DNA of 64,000 nt from Pollenia angustigena (GCA_930367215.1 OV884059.1:53538957-53602956); one strand, 5' to 3'; positions 10,675 to 20,573 are shown, counted from the stretch's first letter. The notes: generated by a model from the sequence alone, not told the origin. Numbers and translations: made by a program.

Positions 10675-12313
10675 TTACCCTTCAAGCATCGAATATAATG
10701 TATCAATTCTTGATACTTGAAAATTAAGTTGTTTTTGGAAGTTTGCAATTATATATATTTGCCATAAAATGTTTTATTTCCTGCATAAATGTATTGTTTA
10801 TTGTTATGTCTACTTCCGTTGTGTCCGGATTTGGTCCACTATTACCCTTGACTACGTTTGCAAATGAAGAAGCTGGTGGTCTACTCTCTATTGCGATGCG
10901 AAAACAATTTCGATGCGAAAGCTAAATGGCAACTTGGTACTCTCTATCACTATCGCAAAATTTTCTGAAAATGAAGCGATAGTGGCAATAAAAATGACAG
11001 ATGGCGCGGATTTACAGTAATGAAATGCCAAAGTGTGTAAAAATATTTGAAATGGGAAAATTTAAATAAAATAAAAGTGATGATTCACGAAAAGAAAAAA
11101 AAAAATAAAAACATGCGAAAGACACATGCGCAAACGTATTGAAGAGTACCAGTCTCTAGATTTGCTACAATTTTCTTTCGCATCGCAATAGAGAGTAGCC
11201 CTCCTGTATTAGTGTATATATTTCTATTGTATATATTTTTTGTTAGTAAGTCTTTTCTTAGCATTAATTTTTTTTTAAGCAGTTTGTATTTTTCGCATCT
11301 TTTATACGATGCAGGATGTCCATACTTGTTGCACAGAACGCAGAATAGTTTGTCTTTTTCTTCGACTGGAACTTTCTCTATAGAACATTTGCCTCTTTCG
11401 TGGTCCATGTTACACTTGACACACCTCCTCGGAAGATAACAGTTGGCCGCACTATGGAAAAAACCTTGGCAATTGCGGCATTGTGGTATTTCGGGTCGCT
11501 TGACTTGCTCCAATTTTATCATACGGTGAAGTAGTGTTTTAATATTTTTCAATTTATTGACATTGGTTTCAGGGGAAACTTGTACTAAATACATTGGAAG
11601 TTTTATTCCTCTTTCAATAGATGCTTTTGTTGAAAAAGGACTCACTTTAATAAATTTTAGTTCATCACTATCAAATTTCAATAATTCGAATAATATTTCA
11701 TCTGCATCTACGTTGGCGTCTATGCCTTTAAGTAAATACGTTTTTATTTTTAGCTCTTTGGGTGTAAAAGTAAAAAATTTTGTTTTGGTTTTTTCTAAAT
11801 ATGATTTTACTCTTTGAAAGTTTTGAATTGAGTTCATAAATAAAGATTTTTTATTTCTATATTCTTTTATTTTAAATTCAGTAATCTGTAAACCGTTTTT
11901 GATAAATTCTATTAGTTGCTTTGTATCGATAATATTTATTGGAGGTACTTTTTGGCTTTTGAATTTTTCTAGATTAACCACTGTATTCTCAGTTGTTACA
12001 TTTGATATATTACTGTTTTGACTTGCTGAATGAGAGTCTTGAGGATTGGTTTTATTTTTTTTATCATTAACATGTTTCTCATATTTTTGTAGCAATTCTT
12101 GATCGCAGTGATCGTCTTTTTCGAGATCAAGCACAGAGTAGTAATTAATTGATTTGAAATGTTTTGCAGCGTTGTTGTTATTCATTTTTTGATTTTTTCT
12201 TTTTCTGTCGTTATCACTGTTAACATTATTGTTGTTTAAATTAACGTTGTCTTTAGATATCAGATTATCATTGTTTTTTTTTTGTGCGAGTTTAGAGCAC
12301 TAGGCTCACTCAT
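10675..12313 (-). pseudogene. LINE ORF1 (gag-like, zinc knuckles), interrupted by a MITE
   Basis: The main open part encodes a 366-codon frame (11085-12185). It contains three zinc-binding clusters, CRNCQGFFHSAANC, CVKCNMDHERGKC and CVLCNKYGHPASYKRC, as in jockey gag proteins that bind element RNA. A better start is ATG at 12311-12313 (MSEPSALNSHKKK). From there the frame is lost in an A run near 12272-12283, and one base of slippage would join it to the downstream frame. At the 3' side a 328-bp MITE splits the gene. Without it, codons continue as NTNTASSFANVVKGN, comparable to the SYANVLKSN stretch of the other jockey gag here, up to the stop at 10675 after one further frameshift. Confidence 0.82.
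10876..11203. mobile_element. 328-bp MITE with long terminal inverted repeats
   Basis: The left end reads GTGGTCTACTCTCTATTGCG and the right end is its reverse complement with two mismatches (GAGGGCTACTC...). The inverted repeats run about 28 bp, to GATGCGAAA. The flanks carry CTG on both sides (10873-10875 and 11204-11206). Removing the element and one CTG restores the ORF1 reading frame exactly. The interior is AT-rich and non-coding. The superfamily is not determined; a 3-bp duplication is compatible with PIF/Harbinger-like elements, but this is inference. Confidence 0.85.
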
Positions 12314-12612
12314 TACAGTTTTTTATTCTCCACTTATTTAGTTTTTGTTTTTTGTTCTGTTATTTGCAAAAATAATATCAAGAAAAATATACGTAACAAT
12401 GTATTTTTTGTATTATACACAGTAAATGCACTGATCTCCGTAACACGTCTATTACACATCACGTTCAAAATCGAACTCCAACTGCATATCGTACGTGACA
12501 TAAAACGTAAGTGATATTTGGGTGAATGTAAAAAAATACGAAAATCTGCGAATTGTGGGAGGTTTTTCTCCTTTTTTAATTTCATACATTAAACCACATA
12601 TTTTTTCTTTAT
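12314..12612 (-). other. Presumed 5' leader of the jockey-group LINE
   Basis: Upstream (minus strand) of the ORF1 ATG at 12313 lies about 300 bp without a convincing frame. Short frames of 70-83 codons overlap each other and show no motif. It is likely the 5' untranslated and internal-promoter region of the LINE, but the 5' end of the element is not defined. Confidence 0.4.
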
Positions 12613-12814
12613 AATCCGTAATTGGAAAAAAAAGATTTTTGTTGGATGGTTTTATAATGAACAAAATGTATTATCGTTCGTGACATAGGTTAGGTTAGGT
12701 TAAATGGGTAGCCGTCACGACGACGACTCACTTGGGTCCTTATAGCGGTCCCTTTGTGATACCCCTAGCAAGTGACAAGAGTCAGCCAGTATTCACCAGA
12801 CTATTCCCCAGAGG

Positions 12815-13801
12815 TCACTGCAATCTCGAACCAACCCGATTCCCTGCAGAACAAGAAGATCGATTTGAGTCCCGCATTGGACAAATCGTCCAGACATGGC
12901 AATTCCGGTCTCCCAAAATGCCTAAACCTAATGCCCCCAGACCAGGGCATTGGCAGAGAAAGTGAAACACCGTCTCCTCCTCCTCCTCATCATGACAACT
13001 CCTACAGTAGTAATTATACGCAAGACCCATCCTCCTAGCACGAGTCCCTATCACCCAGTGACCCGTGATGACCGATATCACTGTCCTCATACGGTCCCTG
13101 CCGAGACCGAGTAGTACGCGCGTTCTCGCCGAGTCGTAGCCAGGCCATAGTGTCCTGGCCATCAAGCAGGTATGCTCCCCCTGCCATCTCCCCTGAGCCC
13201 TTCTGTACGACTCCCGTCTAATGAGAGTCCTGCAGTGGGCCATTGAAGTGCCAATCAGGCCGTCGACGAACATGTCGTCCAAGAGACAGCCCCGTTTGGC
13301 CAGACTGTCCGCAGTATGGTTACCCAGGCACCCACTGTGCCCTGGTACCCATGTCAGCGTTACACTGGAATGTTTCGCGATCTCATTCAGAGACATCCGG
13401 CATTCCACTGTCAACATAGATGTCGTAAAGACACCAGCCAGAGCTGCAATGGCAGCCTTGCTGTCCGTAAATATACATATATCCCTCGATATACGATAGT
13501 ACCTCAGACAGTTTGCCGCCCGCCTTGTGGCAGAGATTTCTGCCTGCAGCACACTACTGCCATCCGGCAGCCTAAAATAGACCCTGATGTCCAATTCCTC
13601 GATGAAGAAACCTCCATCCACTCTATAGCCCATCCTGGAAACATCGGTGTAGAGTCGGTTCCAGAGATCGCGTATTTTCGAGCAGCTAATCATAATTACC
13701 ATGATGAACCGTGAACAAGGCACCGAAAAAAGGTTCCGGAATGCAATAGTCCAGCTCCGCCAGGTCGTAGGGCGCGCGAAGCGCGACCCTGGCGTGACCA
13801 T
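12815..13801 (-). pseudogene. LINE ORF2, RNase H domain and C-terminal zinc cluster
   Basis: The frame carries the RNase H landmarks in order: YTDVS (first Asp), LQAEISA (Glu), CIFTDSKAAIAAL (Asp) and LTWVPGHSGCLGNHTADSLA (His and last Asp). It is followed by YYCRSCHDEEEEETVFHFLC, a Cys-Cys-His-Cys cluster typical of ORF2 C-termini. RNase H would remove RNA from the RNA-DNA hybrid during element replication. The region joins the upstream RT only through a frame change near 13690, and in other copies YTDVS reads YTDGS. This copy is therefore broken even though the domain looks intact. Confidence 0.85.
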
Positions 13802-14699
13802 AGTTCCGCGTAGACCATAGGCCCACCGCCCCCAGTCTCATAGCGGAAGTTAGGGCCTGTTGTCCGGCCATGATGTCAACCGGTAACCAGTTCAGCATAG
13901 TAAACAGTGCCTTCGTCGGTGTCGAGCGGAGTGATCCCGTGATCATCAGCGCAGCCAACCTATATACTTTCTCAAGCATCCTGCAGTACCGTCCCCTTTC
14001 CATGGCAGGCCACCACACTATGACCCCATAGAAGAGGATCGGTTTTACCACCGCCTCAAAGATCCATTCGACGCCCCTGGGGCCCAAGCCCCAGCCCAAG
14101 GATCTCTTACAGGTGTATAAGGCCACAATGGCCCTATCAACCCTCGTCCGAACGTTGAGTTCCCATGATAGCTTGCTATCGAGAATTACGCCCAAATATT
14201 TGGCACTGTTCGAGAGCCTCAGCTCCGTGCCGTTTAGCTTAGGAAGCCTGAAGTTGCCAACCTTGTACTTCCTGGTAAAGAGTACCAACTCAGTCTTCTG
14301 CGGATTGACACCAAGTCCACAGGAGATGCTCCAAGAGCTTAGAATCTGTAGTGCAGATTCCATGCAATGGGACAGTGTGTCCAGGTGTTTACCTGCGACC
14401 GCCACCGCCACGTCTTCCGCATACGCGACGGTTTTTATCCCTAATCCGTCGAACCGGCCCAGCAAAGTGTTCACCGTCAGGTTCCACAATAGAGGGGACA
14501 GAACACCACCTTGCGGGTTGCCTCTGTGCACAATTCTGCAAACATTGGTAGCACCCATCGTGGATTCAATGATCCTATTGTCAAGTAGATTACCAATAAA
14601 TCTACAAATTGCATCGTCAACACCCACCTCCCTCATTGACTGCAAGATGGAGTCGGGTTTGACATTGTTGAAAGCTCCCTCAATGTCCAGAAAGGCCAC
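13686..14699 (-). pseudogene. LINE ORF2, RT C-terminal half (YAED variant)
   Basis: This 337-codon frame contains FLDIEGAFNNV at the N-terminus, GNPQGGVLSPLLWN, then TVAYAEDVAVAVAGK where RTs normally have F/Y-x-D-D, and YLGVILDSKLSWE in the thumb region. The first catalytic Asp is replaced by Glu (codon GAA, 14415-14417). The same change is present in the copy at 48159-48170, so it predates the duplication of these copies. The frame is separated from the N-terminal RT half by a deletion and frame change near 14700. Confidence 0.85.
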
Positions 14700-15210
14700 A
14701 AGTGAGCGCCGTCTCTACAGACTTGCCCTTGGTGTAGGCATGCTGCGATGAGGAGAGCAAATGTCTAGGAATAGACATCCTCAGATGAATATCAATGACC
14801 CTTTCAAGGGTCTTGAGAAGAAATGACGACAGGCTGATTGGCCTGTAGTCCTTAGGTCTGGTATGGGATGCTTTACCTCCCTTTGGAATGAAAACAACCC
14901 TACACCTAGTCCATCGGATGGGAACGTACGAGAATCGAATGCATTTCGTATAAATAGCGGACAGCCAAGGAATTAGAAGCCCCGCGTTCTTTTGAAGGTC
15001 GGCCGGAATAATACCGTCCGTACCAGGGGCCTTAAAGGAGTCAAAGCTCCTTATCGCCCAATTGAGCCTATCATAGCACAGAGAAATGGACATGGGTCCA
15101 GGCACCGATAAGCAGTTGATCTTCTGTGGTGTTGGAAGGGAATAGGAATTCCACTGCCATTTCAGTCTCCGTAATGCCATTAATGACAGGGACTGAGCCC
15201 AGAGAGCCAC
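14680..15210 (-). pseudogene. LINE ORF2, RT N-terminal half, internally deleted
   Basis: The frame holds KAPGTDGIIPADLQ, RVVFIPKGGK, RPKDYRPISLSSFLLKTLER and SSQHAYTKGKSVETAL, the early RT blocks. Compared with copy 2 (38270-39436) it lacks about 370 bp at 15148, which encodes a Trp/Arg-rich linker (KPPWWSPEIAQSRRDCRRLF) there, and 50-odd bp near 14703. Both lesions are deletions within the coding region. It is non-functional. Confidence 0.85.
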
Positions 15211-15214
15211 TTCG

Positions 15215-15327
15215 TTCTCCTCCTATTCACAAAAGTACAAACTCCCAAGGGGGGTAGACCTAATTGAAACTCAACATACCTGTGGTCCGAAGAGGAGCAG
15301 TCACTTGCGACCGCCCAGTTACTTATT
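15215..15327 (-). pseudogene. LINE ORF2, endonuclease C-terminal fragment
   Basis: On the minus strand the codons read SNWAVASDCSSSDHRYVEFQ, ending the EN domain with its SDH motif, and continue towards the RT. The N-terminal EN part lies at 16922-17490. The two are separated by a TIR transposon with a 3-bp ATT duplication (15325-15327 and 16922-16924). Joining them gives the expected Asp-Leu-Ile-Ser-Asn-Trp at the junction. Confidence 0.8.
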
Positions 15328-15370
15328 CGCCCCTATCGCAAACAACTACTCCCATGAAAATATTCGCATA

Positions 15371-16446
15371 TTTTTATACCCTCCACCACAATTAGTTGTG
15401 AATAGGGTATATTAAGTTTGTCATTCCGTGTGAAACTTTTTTATTATTCATCTCAGACCCCATAAAGTATATATATTCTGGGTCCTTGAGTAATTCTAAG
15501 TCGATTTAGCCATGTCCGTCTGTCTGTCCGCCTGTTGAAAACACGCTCACTTTCGAACAACTCAAAAGAAATGAACAAACTTGGTGCCAAATTGTTTGTA
15601 GTTATCCTAAGCAGTTTGGGATTGAAATCGGTTCAGTAGGACCAGAGCTATGAATCAAAATGTGGAACCACCACCTAAAAAAATTGATAAATTTGTTACA
15701 AAAATAACATAAATGGTGGAACAAGGCATAAGATTTTGCGAAAATTAACTGGAAATCACGCTGTTAAATATCGTGAATATCCTTTCGTAATTTACCCTAA
15801 GCCCCATATAAACACTACTCCCGGAAAACAGTTTAGTACGCCTAAAACCGTAAAAAATAACGCTAGCGTAACAAAGTTTGGTACGTCACAGTTTTTTAGG
15901 ACTAAAAATAACACTGTGAAATTTCGTGACGATCGGTCCATAATTTACCTTAGGCTCCATATAAACCCTACTACCGGAAAACAGTTTCGTACGCCTAAAA
16001 CCGTAAAAAATAATGCAATCATAACAAATTTTGGCTCGTCACATTTTTATAGGACTATAAATGATACTGTGAAATTTCGTGAAGATCGGTACATAATTTA
16101 CCCTAGGCCCCATAGAAACCCTACTCCCGGAAAACAGTTAAGTACACCTAAAACCATAATTAATAATGCTATCATAACAGAAATTTGTACGTCATAGTTT
16201 TAAAGGACTAGAAATGACGCTGTGAAGTTTCGTGATGGTCGGTCCATAATTTACCCTAGGCCCCATATAAACCCTACTACTGGAAAACAGTTTAGTCGCC
16301 TAAAACCATGATTAATAACAAATCGTCACAGTTTAAGATAATAATAATAAATAGACATCATACAGATATTACTTTTTAAACATTCGACCTGTCGGAGGAG
16401 GGTATAAAAGATTCGGCACAGCCGAATATAGCACTCTAACTTGTTT
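15371..16446 (+). mobile_element. Hairpin-ended non-coding repeat (Helitron/HINE-like?)
   Basis: It starts with TTTATACCCTCCACCA and ends GGGTATAAAAGATTCGGCACAG...CTAACTTGTTTT, with a short perfect hairpin (ATTCGGC/GCCGAAT) about 15 bp from the end. There are no terminal inverted repeats and no target duplication is evident. The same 3' end in either orientation occurs at 19119, 30640, 40736, 50475, 61119 and 61937. A 3' hairpin near the end is a trait of Helitron-related non-autonomous elements; that assignment is inference. The interior carries a 153-bp minisatellite. Confidence 0.5.
15759..16330 (+). repeat. 153-bp minisatellite, four units
   Basis: Units start at about 15759, 15912, 16065 and 16218, each with variants of GTGAAATTTCGTGAYGATCG and CCATATAAACCCTACTNCC; the last is incomplete. 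The period is a multiple of three, so the plus strand stays open for 153 codons as a 51-residue repeat. This open frame is probably a by-product of the period, because it has no start context, family motif or partner. The homologous array has the same number of units at 40058-40610 and one fewer at about 49930-50350. Confidence 0.85.
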
Positions 16447-16921
16447 TATTTTGTATTGTGAATGATTCCCATGACAAATTTTTTGGGAATGAATTCCCAA
16501 ACTTAAAAAATTTGGCATCGCCAATGTTTACTCCCGCGAGTATTTTTACTAAATAAATTCCCAACAAGTGTTAATGTGAACGAGAAGGGAACACGTAAAT
16601 TTTAATTTGTATTCTAAGGTATGACTCAATTAAATTTAATTTTTCTTTTATTGAAGGAGTTTTAATTAAGAAAATGAAGATAAACACTTTTCATTATTTA
16701 TTTTATTATATTTTTATTAGTATTTTATTTTGTATATTTTTCTTTCACAATACGAGCATTGACAAGTTATTCATAATAGAGACGTTTGTTTATAAAATAC
16801 GAACAAATAATTCACAATAGTAATTATTACTCCCAAAATATTTGCGATACCGATTTGTTGGGGATGGGAATATAGGTTTGCTCCCATATAACATATTCCC
16901 ATAACATTCGCGATAGGGGTG

Positions 16922-17490
16922 ATTAAGTCGAAGTGTTCCGAGCTGACAAATGTCACATCGAGAACCTCCTGCCTATTAGCTACAATGAACGTAGGTTCCG
17001 CGCCTATGTTTGCTATTTCTAAATTACTGTTACAGATAAAAGAAAATAGCGACTCACCTCTAGTGTTGTTGTTGGAGCTGCCCCACGTGATGTGGTGCGC
17101 ATTAGCGTCCGCACAGATAACCACCGGGGTACCCATGGAGCCGGCTTTGGATACTAAGCCACGAATAAGCCTATTAGGTTGCTCATTAACTTGGTCATGC
17201 GCCATATAGCCCGAGACGATCCAGATCGACATGCCGCTCTTCTCTAGGGCCGCTGATGTTGTGTCTTCATCACTGACATCAGAAAGAATGTTCCTTTGGC
17301 ATATAATAGCATATAGCCCTTGAGGTTTAATCCGCAAACCCGATCCCTATGGATCCATGGCTCTTGGATCATTATTAGCTCCTCCTCTCTCTCTACCACT
17401 CGGAGGAGCAGTGCAGCAGATGCTGCTTTAGAGTGGTGACATACCGTAAGTGACAGATTTTTCTCTTATAGTATTTACATGGCATGAAAT
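16922..17490 (-). pseudogene. LINE ORF2, endonuclease N-terminal part, copy 1
   Basis: The minus-strand codons include SKAASAALL, LIMIQEPW and VCGLNLKGYMLLYAK, then after a one-base frame change WIVSGYMAHDQ, VVICADANAHHITWGSSNNN and ANRQEVLDVTFVSSEHFDLI. These are the N-terminal, Glu and Asp-Asn-His parts of a LINE endonuclease. The frame changes near 17280. Translation continues into the inserted transposon after 16922, so the C-terminal tail of the ORF is not element protein. The rest of the domain is at 15215-15327. Confidence 0.82.
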
Positions 17491-17525
17491 ATATTTTTTG
17501 TGAATATATGTATATAAAAACTTAA

Positions 17526-19236
17526 AAAAAACAAGTTAGAAAGTAAAGTCGGTCAAGCCCGTCCATAAGATACCCTACCCTACAGAACAGAATTATGCTA
17601 TGAGGTTAAGAATTATGTAAAAATTATTTGTGCCAAATATTGTTTAGTTATCTCCATCAATATGAGATTTGTTTGCCACTAGCCGATTTAAGCAAGGGGG
17701 TTTATATGGGACCTATGGTTAATTTTGGACCTACCAGCACAACATTTTGTCATGACATAGTACTATCGTAAAAGTCATTGTCGAAAATTTTTATTTAAAT
17801 ACCAACATTCATAAGGAAGTTATGACACTTAAAGCTATTTTCGGGAGTATCACTTGTATGGGAGCTATGGTCAAATATGGACCGATTCCAAAAAAATTTT
17901 GTAAGATGATTTTGATTGTAATAAAATAAGGTTTGAACAATGTAAACTAAATACCATCATAATGATGCATCGATCAATATTTTTTTGCAGCAAATATCTT
18001 GCTTTGAACTTTTATTTTGAAATATCTAAGACTTACCAATTTCATATGACAAAGATAAATGATGTTTTCGCACCACGTATGTGACATTAGAATAGCATCC
18101 AAAACAAACACAAAAATATACCGCTAATCGAACTATAAATTTGTTCTTTCGTCATGGATCTTGTTCACTGCTTTTGTAACATCTATATATAAATCGGCTA
18201 AGGCAAAACAGTTAAGAACACCTTCCTCCTCTGTATGTCAACCGATTTGAACAAAATATACACCATTTGAAAGATATTTACTTACAGAAGTGCACAATAT
18301 ATATTTTATTAAAATCTGTTCAATAATTTCAGAGTTATAGACGTTCAAATTTGCTACTAACACAAATACAAAAAATTTGTTTTTTTCAATTATCAAATAA
18401 TAAAAAAATATGTTTGTCGATTATTCAATATTTTTTAGAAACCGGTTTTCGAATATTTCGACTATATAAAGTCGGAAAATGAAATGTGATCATTTTGAAA
18501 TTTTCTATAATATTGAACTTTAAAACGTTATGTTATAGGTGCATCGCCCTGAGTGAATGAAACCCTATGAGATTAAAAATGTTGGTACTATTTATTTTTT
18601 CTGTGGTATGTTTTGAATCGTTGTTAATATTCGACCTATAAAGATAAAATTAAAAATGCATGCTCCTGGGGGAATAAGAACATTAAAGGGGAGCTTTTTG
18701 TACTTTTTCGTTCAACATCTGGTACATTGATTAATTTTCGTTAATATTAGACATTAAAAAATAAAATTAAACTTGCAATGTCCAGATTGACAATCTATTA
18801 AGGAGATTTTTGCTACTTTTTTGTTTTATCAATTCTGATGATATTGAACTTATAAAATAAAATTAACTCTCGTGGGAGTTAAAATATGAAAAAGAGGTTG
18901 GTCCCTCGCCAAATCGATGCACTAAGACGGAAAAAAATGAACGAAACATGTAAATTCGTATATACATAGATGCACTCTGTTTTCTTCTTATGAACATGAA
19001 AATGTATGGTCGAATTTTGACCATTAGGCGGACACTAGTTAATTTTAAAGTATAATTGCAATATTACCGGTATCTGTATTTAATCGGCAGAATATTAAAA
19101 ATTGTCAATTGCAGTTACTAACAAGTAAGAGTGCTATATTCGGCTGTGCCGAATCTTATATACCCTTCACCATTGTGCGAGCAGAATACAGAGCAACTAG
19201 ACAAAAACTAAATAATTGTTACATATACATACATAT
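17526..19236. other. Non-coding dispersed repeats
   Basis: No coding frame is supported. A repeat end (AAACAAGTTAGAAAGTAAAG) starts near 17528, and a second, AACAAGTAAGAGTGC with its TTCGGCTGTGCCGAA hairpin, starts at about 19119 on the minus strand. Parts recur at 22612-24322, 41815-41910 and 56619-57090. The right edge is the insertion point of the L2-like LINE, within TACATACATAT (19226-19236). Confidence 0.6.
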
Positions 19237-19712
19237 ATGGATAAAGTAGTGGCAACCCTTGGTGTATAAAGTCGTTCGTAAGACAAGTCTCTGTTTTGAA
19301 TTAAGTTTTCTCTAAGTTTTTGAGCTTTTTAATAAGACTGGCAATAATAAAACAAATGCCAAAAGTAAATTCTACATCATAAAAGTGGAGTTTATGTGAA
19401 TTTAGACTAAATATTTGAAAAAAGAATTAAAATAATATATGTGAAAATTTGCATACAAGAATAAATGAAAAGAATAACACATGAAAAAAGAATAAAAACT
19501 ACTATAATAAATATATTGCAGCTGATCTGTTATGTTAAACATATTTATTTGAGTAACAGTTGAAGACGAAATCTAAACACGTATTTGGACTCTAAGCTCT
19601 CATATTAATGCCTTAAAGTATGCAATTTATCTTTGAGTAGCAATTGAAAGTAGTACATGCTAAATGTTTATGTTTTTTGTGGATTATTAATTTCTATACT
19701 GATCCCTAAAGT

Positions 19713-20573
19713 ATGCAAGCTTTTAGTAGAACACCAAATAAAATAATAGCCGCAGGTACATCAAAAAGACAAAGAAAACTTATTGAAACGTCACCAGATA
19801 TCATGGCAACAGATAATGCAGTAGGAGATATGGCCGTTACGGATTTAATGGAAATGATGAACAGATCAATGTCAAAGATACTCGATGAAAAGTTAAAAAA
19901 TTTGCCATCAAAAGATGATCTGGAAAAGGTGGAGAAAAAAGTTGAGTCATTTACAACAAAAATCGATGAAATCGTTAGAGAAAATGAAATATTGAAGAAA
20001 AGAGTTAAAACTTTAGAGGAAGATAAGAATAAAGATCACTCTACTATTGCTCGTTTAGAAGAACATATGAAAAGGAGAAACATCATTATCAGAGGATTGA
20101 GTAAAGGGCCTATTTATGAAACGGTTAATAGTTTTATTAAAGAAAAACTTAAAATTAATTCGCCATGTGAATTTGAAAGTATCCGCAAGCTATACGAGAA
20201 TGATGTTACTATGACAGTCATTGTGGAATTCAAATCCGAAAGAACGGTGCAAGACATTCTAAGGAACACAGTCCATCTAAAAGGGACTAAAATATCTATT
20301 GAACTGGATCTGGGATGCGACCGATTGTTAGATAAAAAAGTGATGCTGCAGCTGAAAAAAGATATACTTTGCATCAACAAATCTCAACGTGTGAGCGTTC
20401 GAAATGACAAGCTTAAGATTGGAAATCGGTGGTTCAAATGGAACAAGAATAAGGAACTGGTTTGTGGTGTAGAGAAAGCAGAAAACTTTTTGAAGACTTT
20501 ATATGGTGATGTTATACCAGGTTTAGATTTAAAATATGATAACATTGTTGAAAAAATTAACTCAAAAAACTAA
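19713..20573 (+). CDS. L2-like LINE ORF1 protein, coiled-coil RNA-binding type, copy 1
   Basis: The product has 286 residues. After a basic N-terminus (about 1-30), residues 40-115 are rich in Lys/Glu/Leu with heptad spacing and predict a coiled coil for oligomerisation. RRNIIIRGL (about 121-129) begins a region like the RRM-type domain of LINE-1-class ORF1 proteins, and the C-terminus is basic with aromatic residues (NRWFKWNKNKELV). Such proteins bind element RNA and act as nucleic-acid chaperones. The start is the first ATG of the open frame; an internal ATG at residue 26 is possible. The frame is intact. It ends TCA AAA AAC TAA, where AAAAAAC precedes the stop and ORF2 is open in the -1 frame. 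Confidence 0.85.
   Translation: MQAFSRTPNKIIAAGTSKRQRKLIETSPDIMATDNAVGDMAVTDLMEMMNRSMSKILDEKLKNLPSKDDLEKVEKKVESFTTKIDEIVRENEILKKRVKTLEEDKNKDHSTIARLEEHMKRRNIIIRGLSKGPIYETVNSFIKEKLKINSPCEFESIRKLYENDVTMTVIVEFKSERTVQDILRNTVHLKGTKISIELDLGCDRLLDKKVMLQLKKDILCINKSQRVSVRNDKLKIGNRWFKWNKNKELVCGVEKAENFLKTLYGDVIPGLDLKYDNIVEKINSKN
20564..20573 (+). promoter_or_regulatory. Candidate -1 frameshift site at the ORF1/ORF2 border, copy 1
   Basis: The heptamer A AAA AAC sits exactly in the ORF1 zero frame and is followed at once by the TAA stop. ORF2 is open in the -1 frame from 20561 and has no ATG before its conserved LSYNIHGL motif. A AAA AAC is a classical slippery sequence of retroviral type. No strong downstream stem or pseudoknot is obvious in the AT-rich sequence, so re-initiation remains an alternative. 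Confidence 0.45.

Larger units (their letters stand above)
7600..12600 (-). mobile_element. Degenerate jockey-group non-LTR retrotransposon (LINE)
   Basis: In order on the minus strand are a zinc-knuckle gag ORF1, a 3-base gap from the ORF1 stop (10675-10677) to the ORF2 ATG (10669-10671), then an endonuclease and a reverse transcriptase. That order and the two-ORF arrangement are those of jockey-superfamily LINEs. ORF1 is interrupted by a MITE and ORF2 by several frameshifts, so the copy is dead. The boundaries are approximate: the right limit abuts the 3' terminus of the next element near 12613, and no TSD was found. Confidence 0.8.
15328..16921. mobile_element. TIR transposon inside the LINE endonuclease, copy 1
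   Basis: The ends are CGCCCCTATCGC and GCGATAGGGGTG, 12-bp inverted repeats with one mismatch, flanked by ATT on both sides. Inner subterminal sequences also mirror each other (CTCCCATGAAAATATTCGC against GCGAATGTTATGGGAATATG). Its own DNA is about 0.5 kb of non-coding sequence; the rest is a second repeat inserted at about 15371-16446. It is non-autonomous. It recurs at the same site in the other LINE copies (39601-41207, 49495-50948), so insertion preceded their duplication. Confidence 0.8.
12613..17525 (-). mobile_element. I/LOA-like LINE with RNase H, copy 1 (nested and internally deleted)
   Basis: Read on the minus strand, the order is EN (split), RT, RNase H and a C-terminal Cys/His cluster, then a 3' UTR that lacks poly(A) and contains GGTTAGGTTAGGTTA (plus strand, 12688-12702). 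The 3' terminus near 12613 is set by comparison with copy 2, where the same sequence starts at 30957 directly against an unrelated repeat. The element is relatively GC-rich. Copy 1 lacks three internal segments present in copy 2 (junctions near 14703, 15148 and 15205), and its EN is split by a TIR transposon. No ORF1 remains: the 5' end is cut near 17525 by a non-coding repeat. RT plus downstream RNase H is known for the I, LOA, Outcast and ingi groups; the exact clade is uncertain. Confidence 0.8.

Noticed and set aside
12688..12702. GGTTAGGTTAGGTTA as a possible telomeric repeat
   Set aside because: Only three units, located in the 3' UTR of the I/LOA-like LINE and repeated with it at 31030. 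It is not an array, and Diptera generally lack this telomere type.
15736..16197. 153-codon plus-strand frame (and 164- and 113-codon counterparts at 39996 and 49890)
   Set aside because: It is a translation of a 153-bp minisatellite whose period is a multiple of three. It has no start context or family motif and lies inside a non-coding repeat.
16771..16921. C-terminal part of the 188-codon endonuclease frame (also 21857-22007, 41057-41207)
   Set aside because: These codons lie in the inserted TIR transposon, not in the LINE. The true EN continues at 15215-15327.
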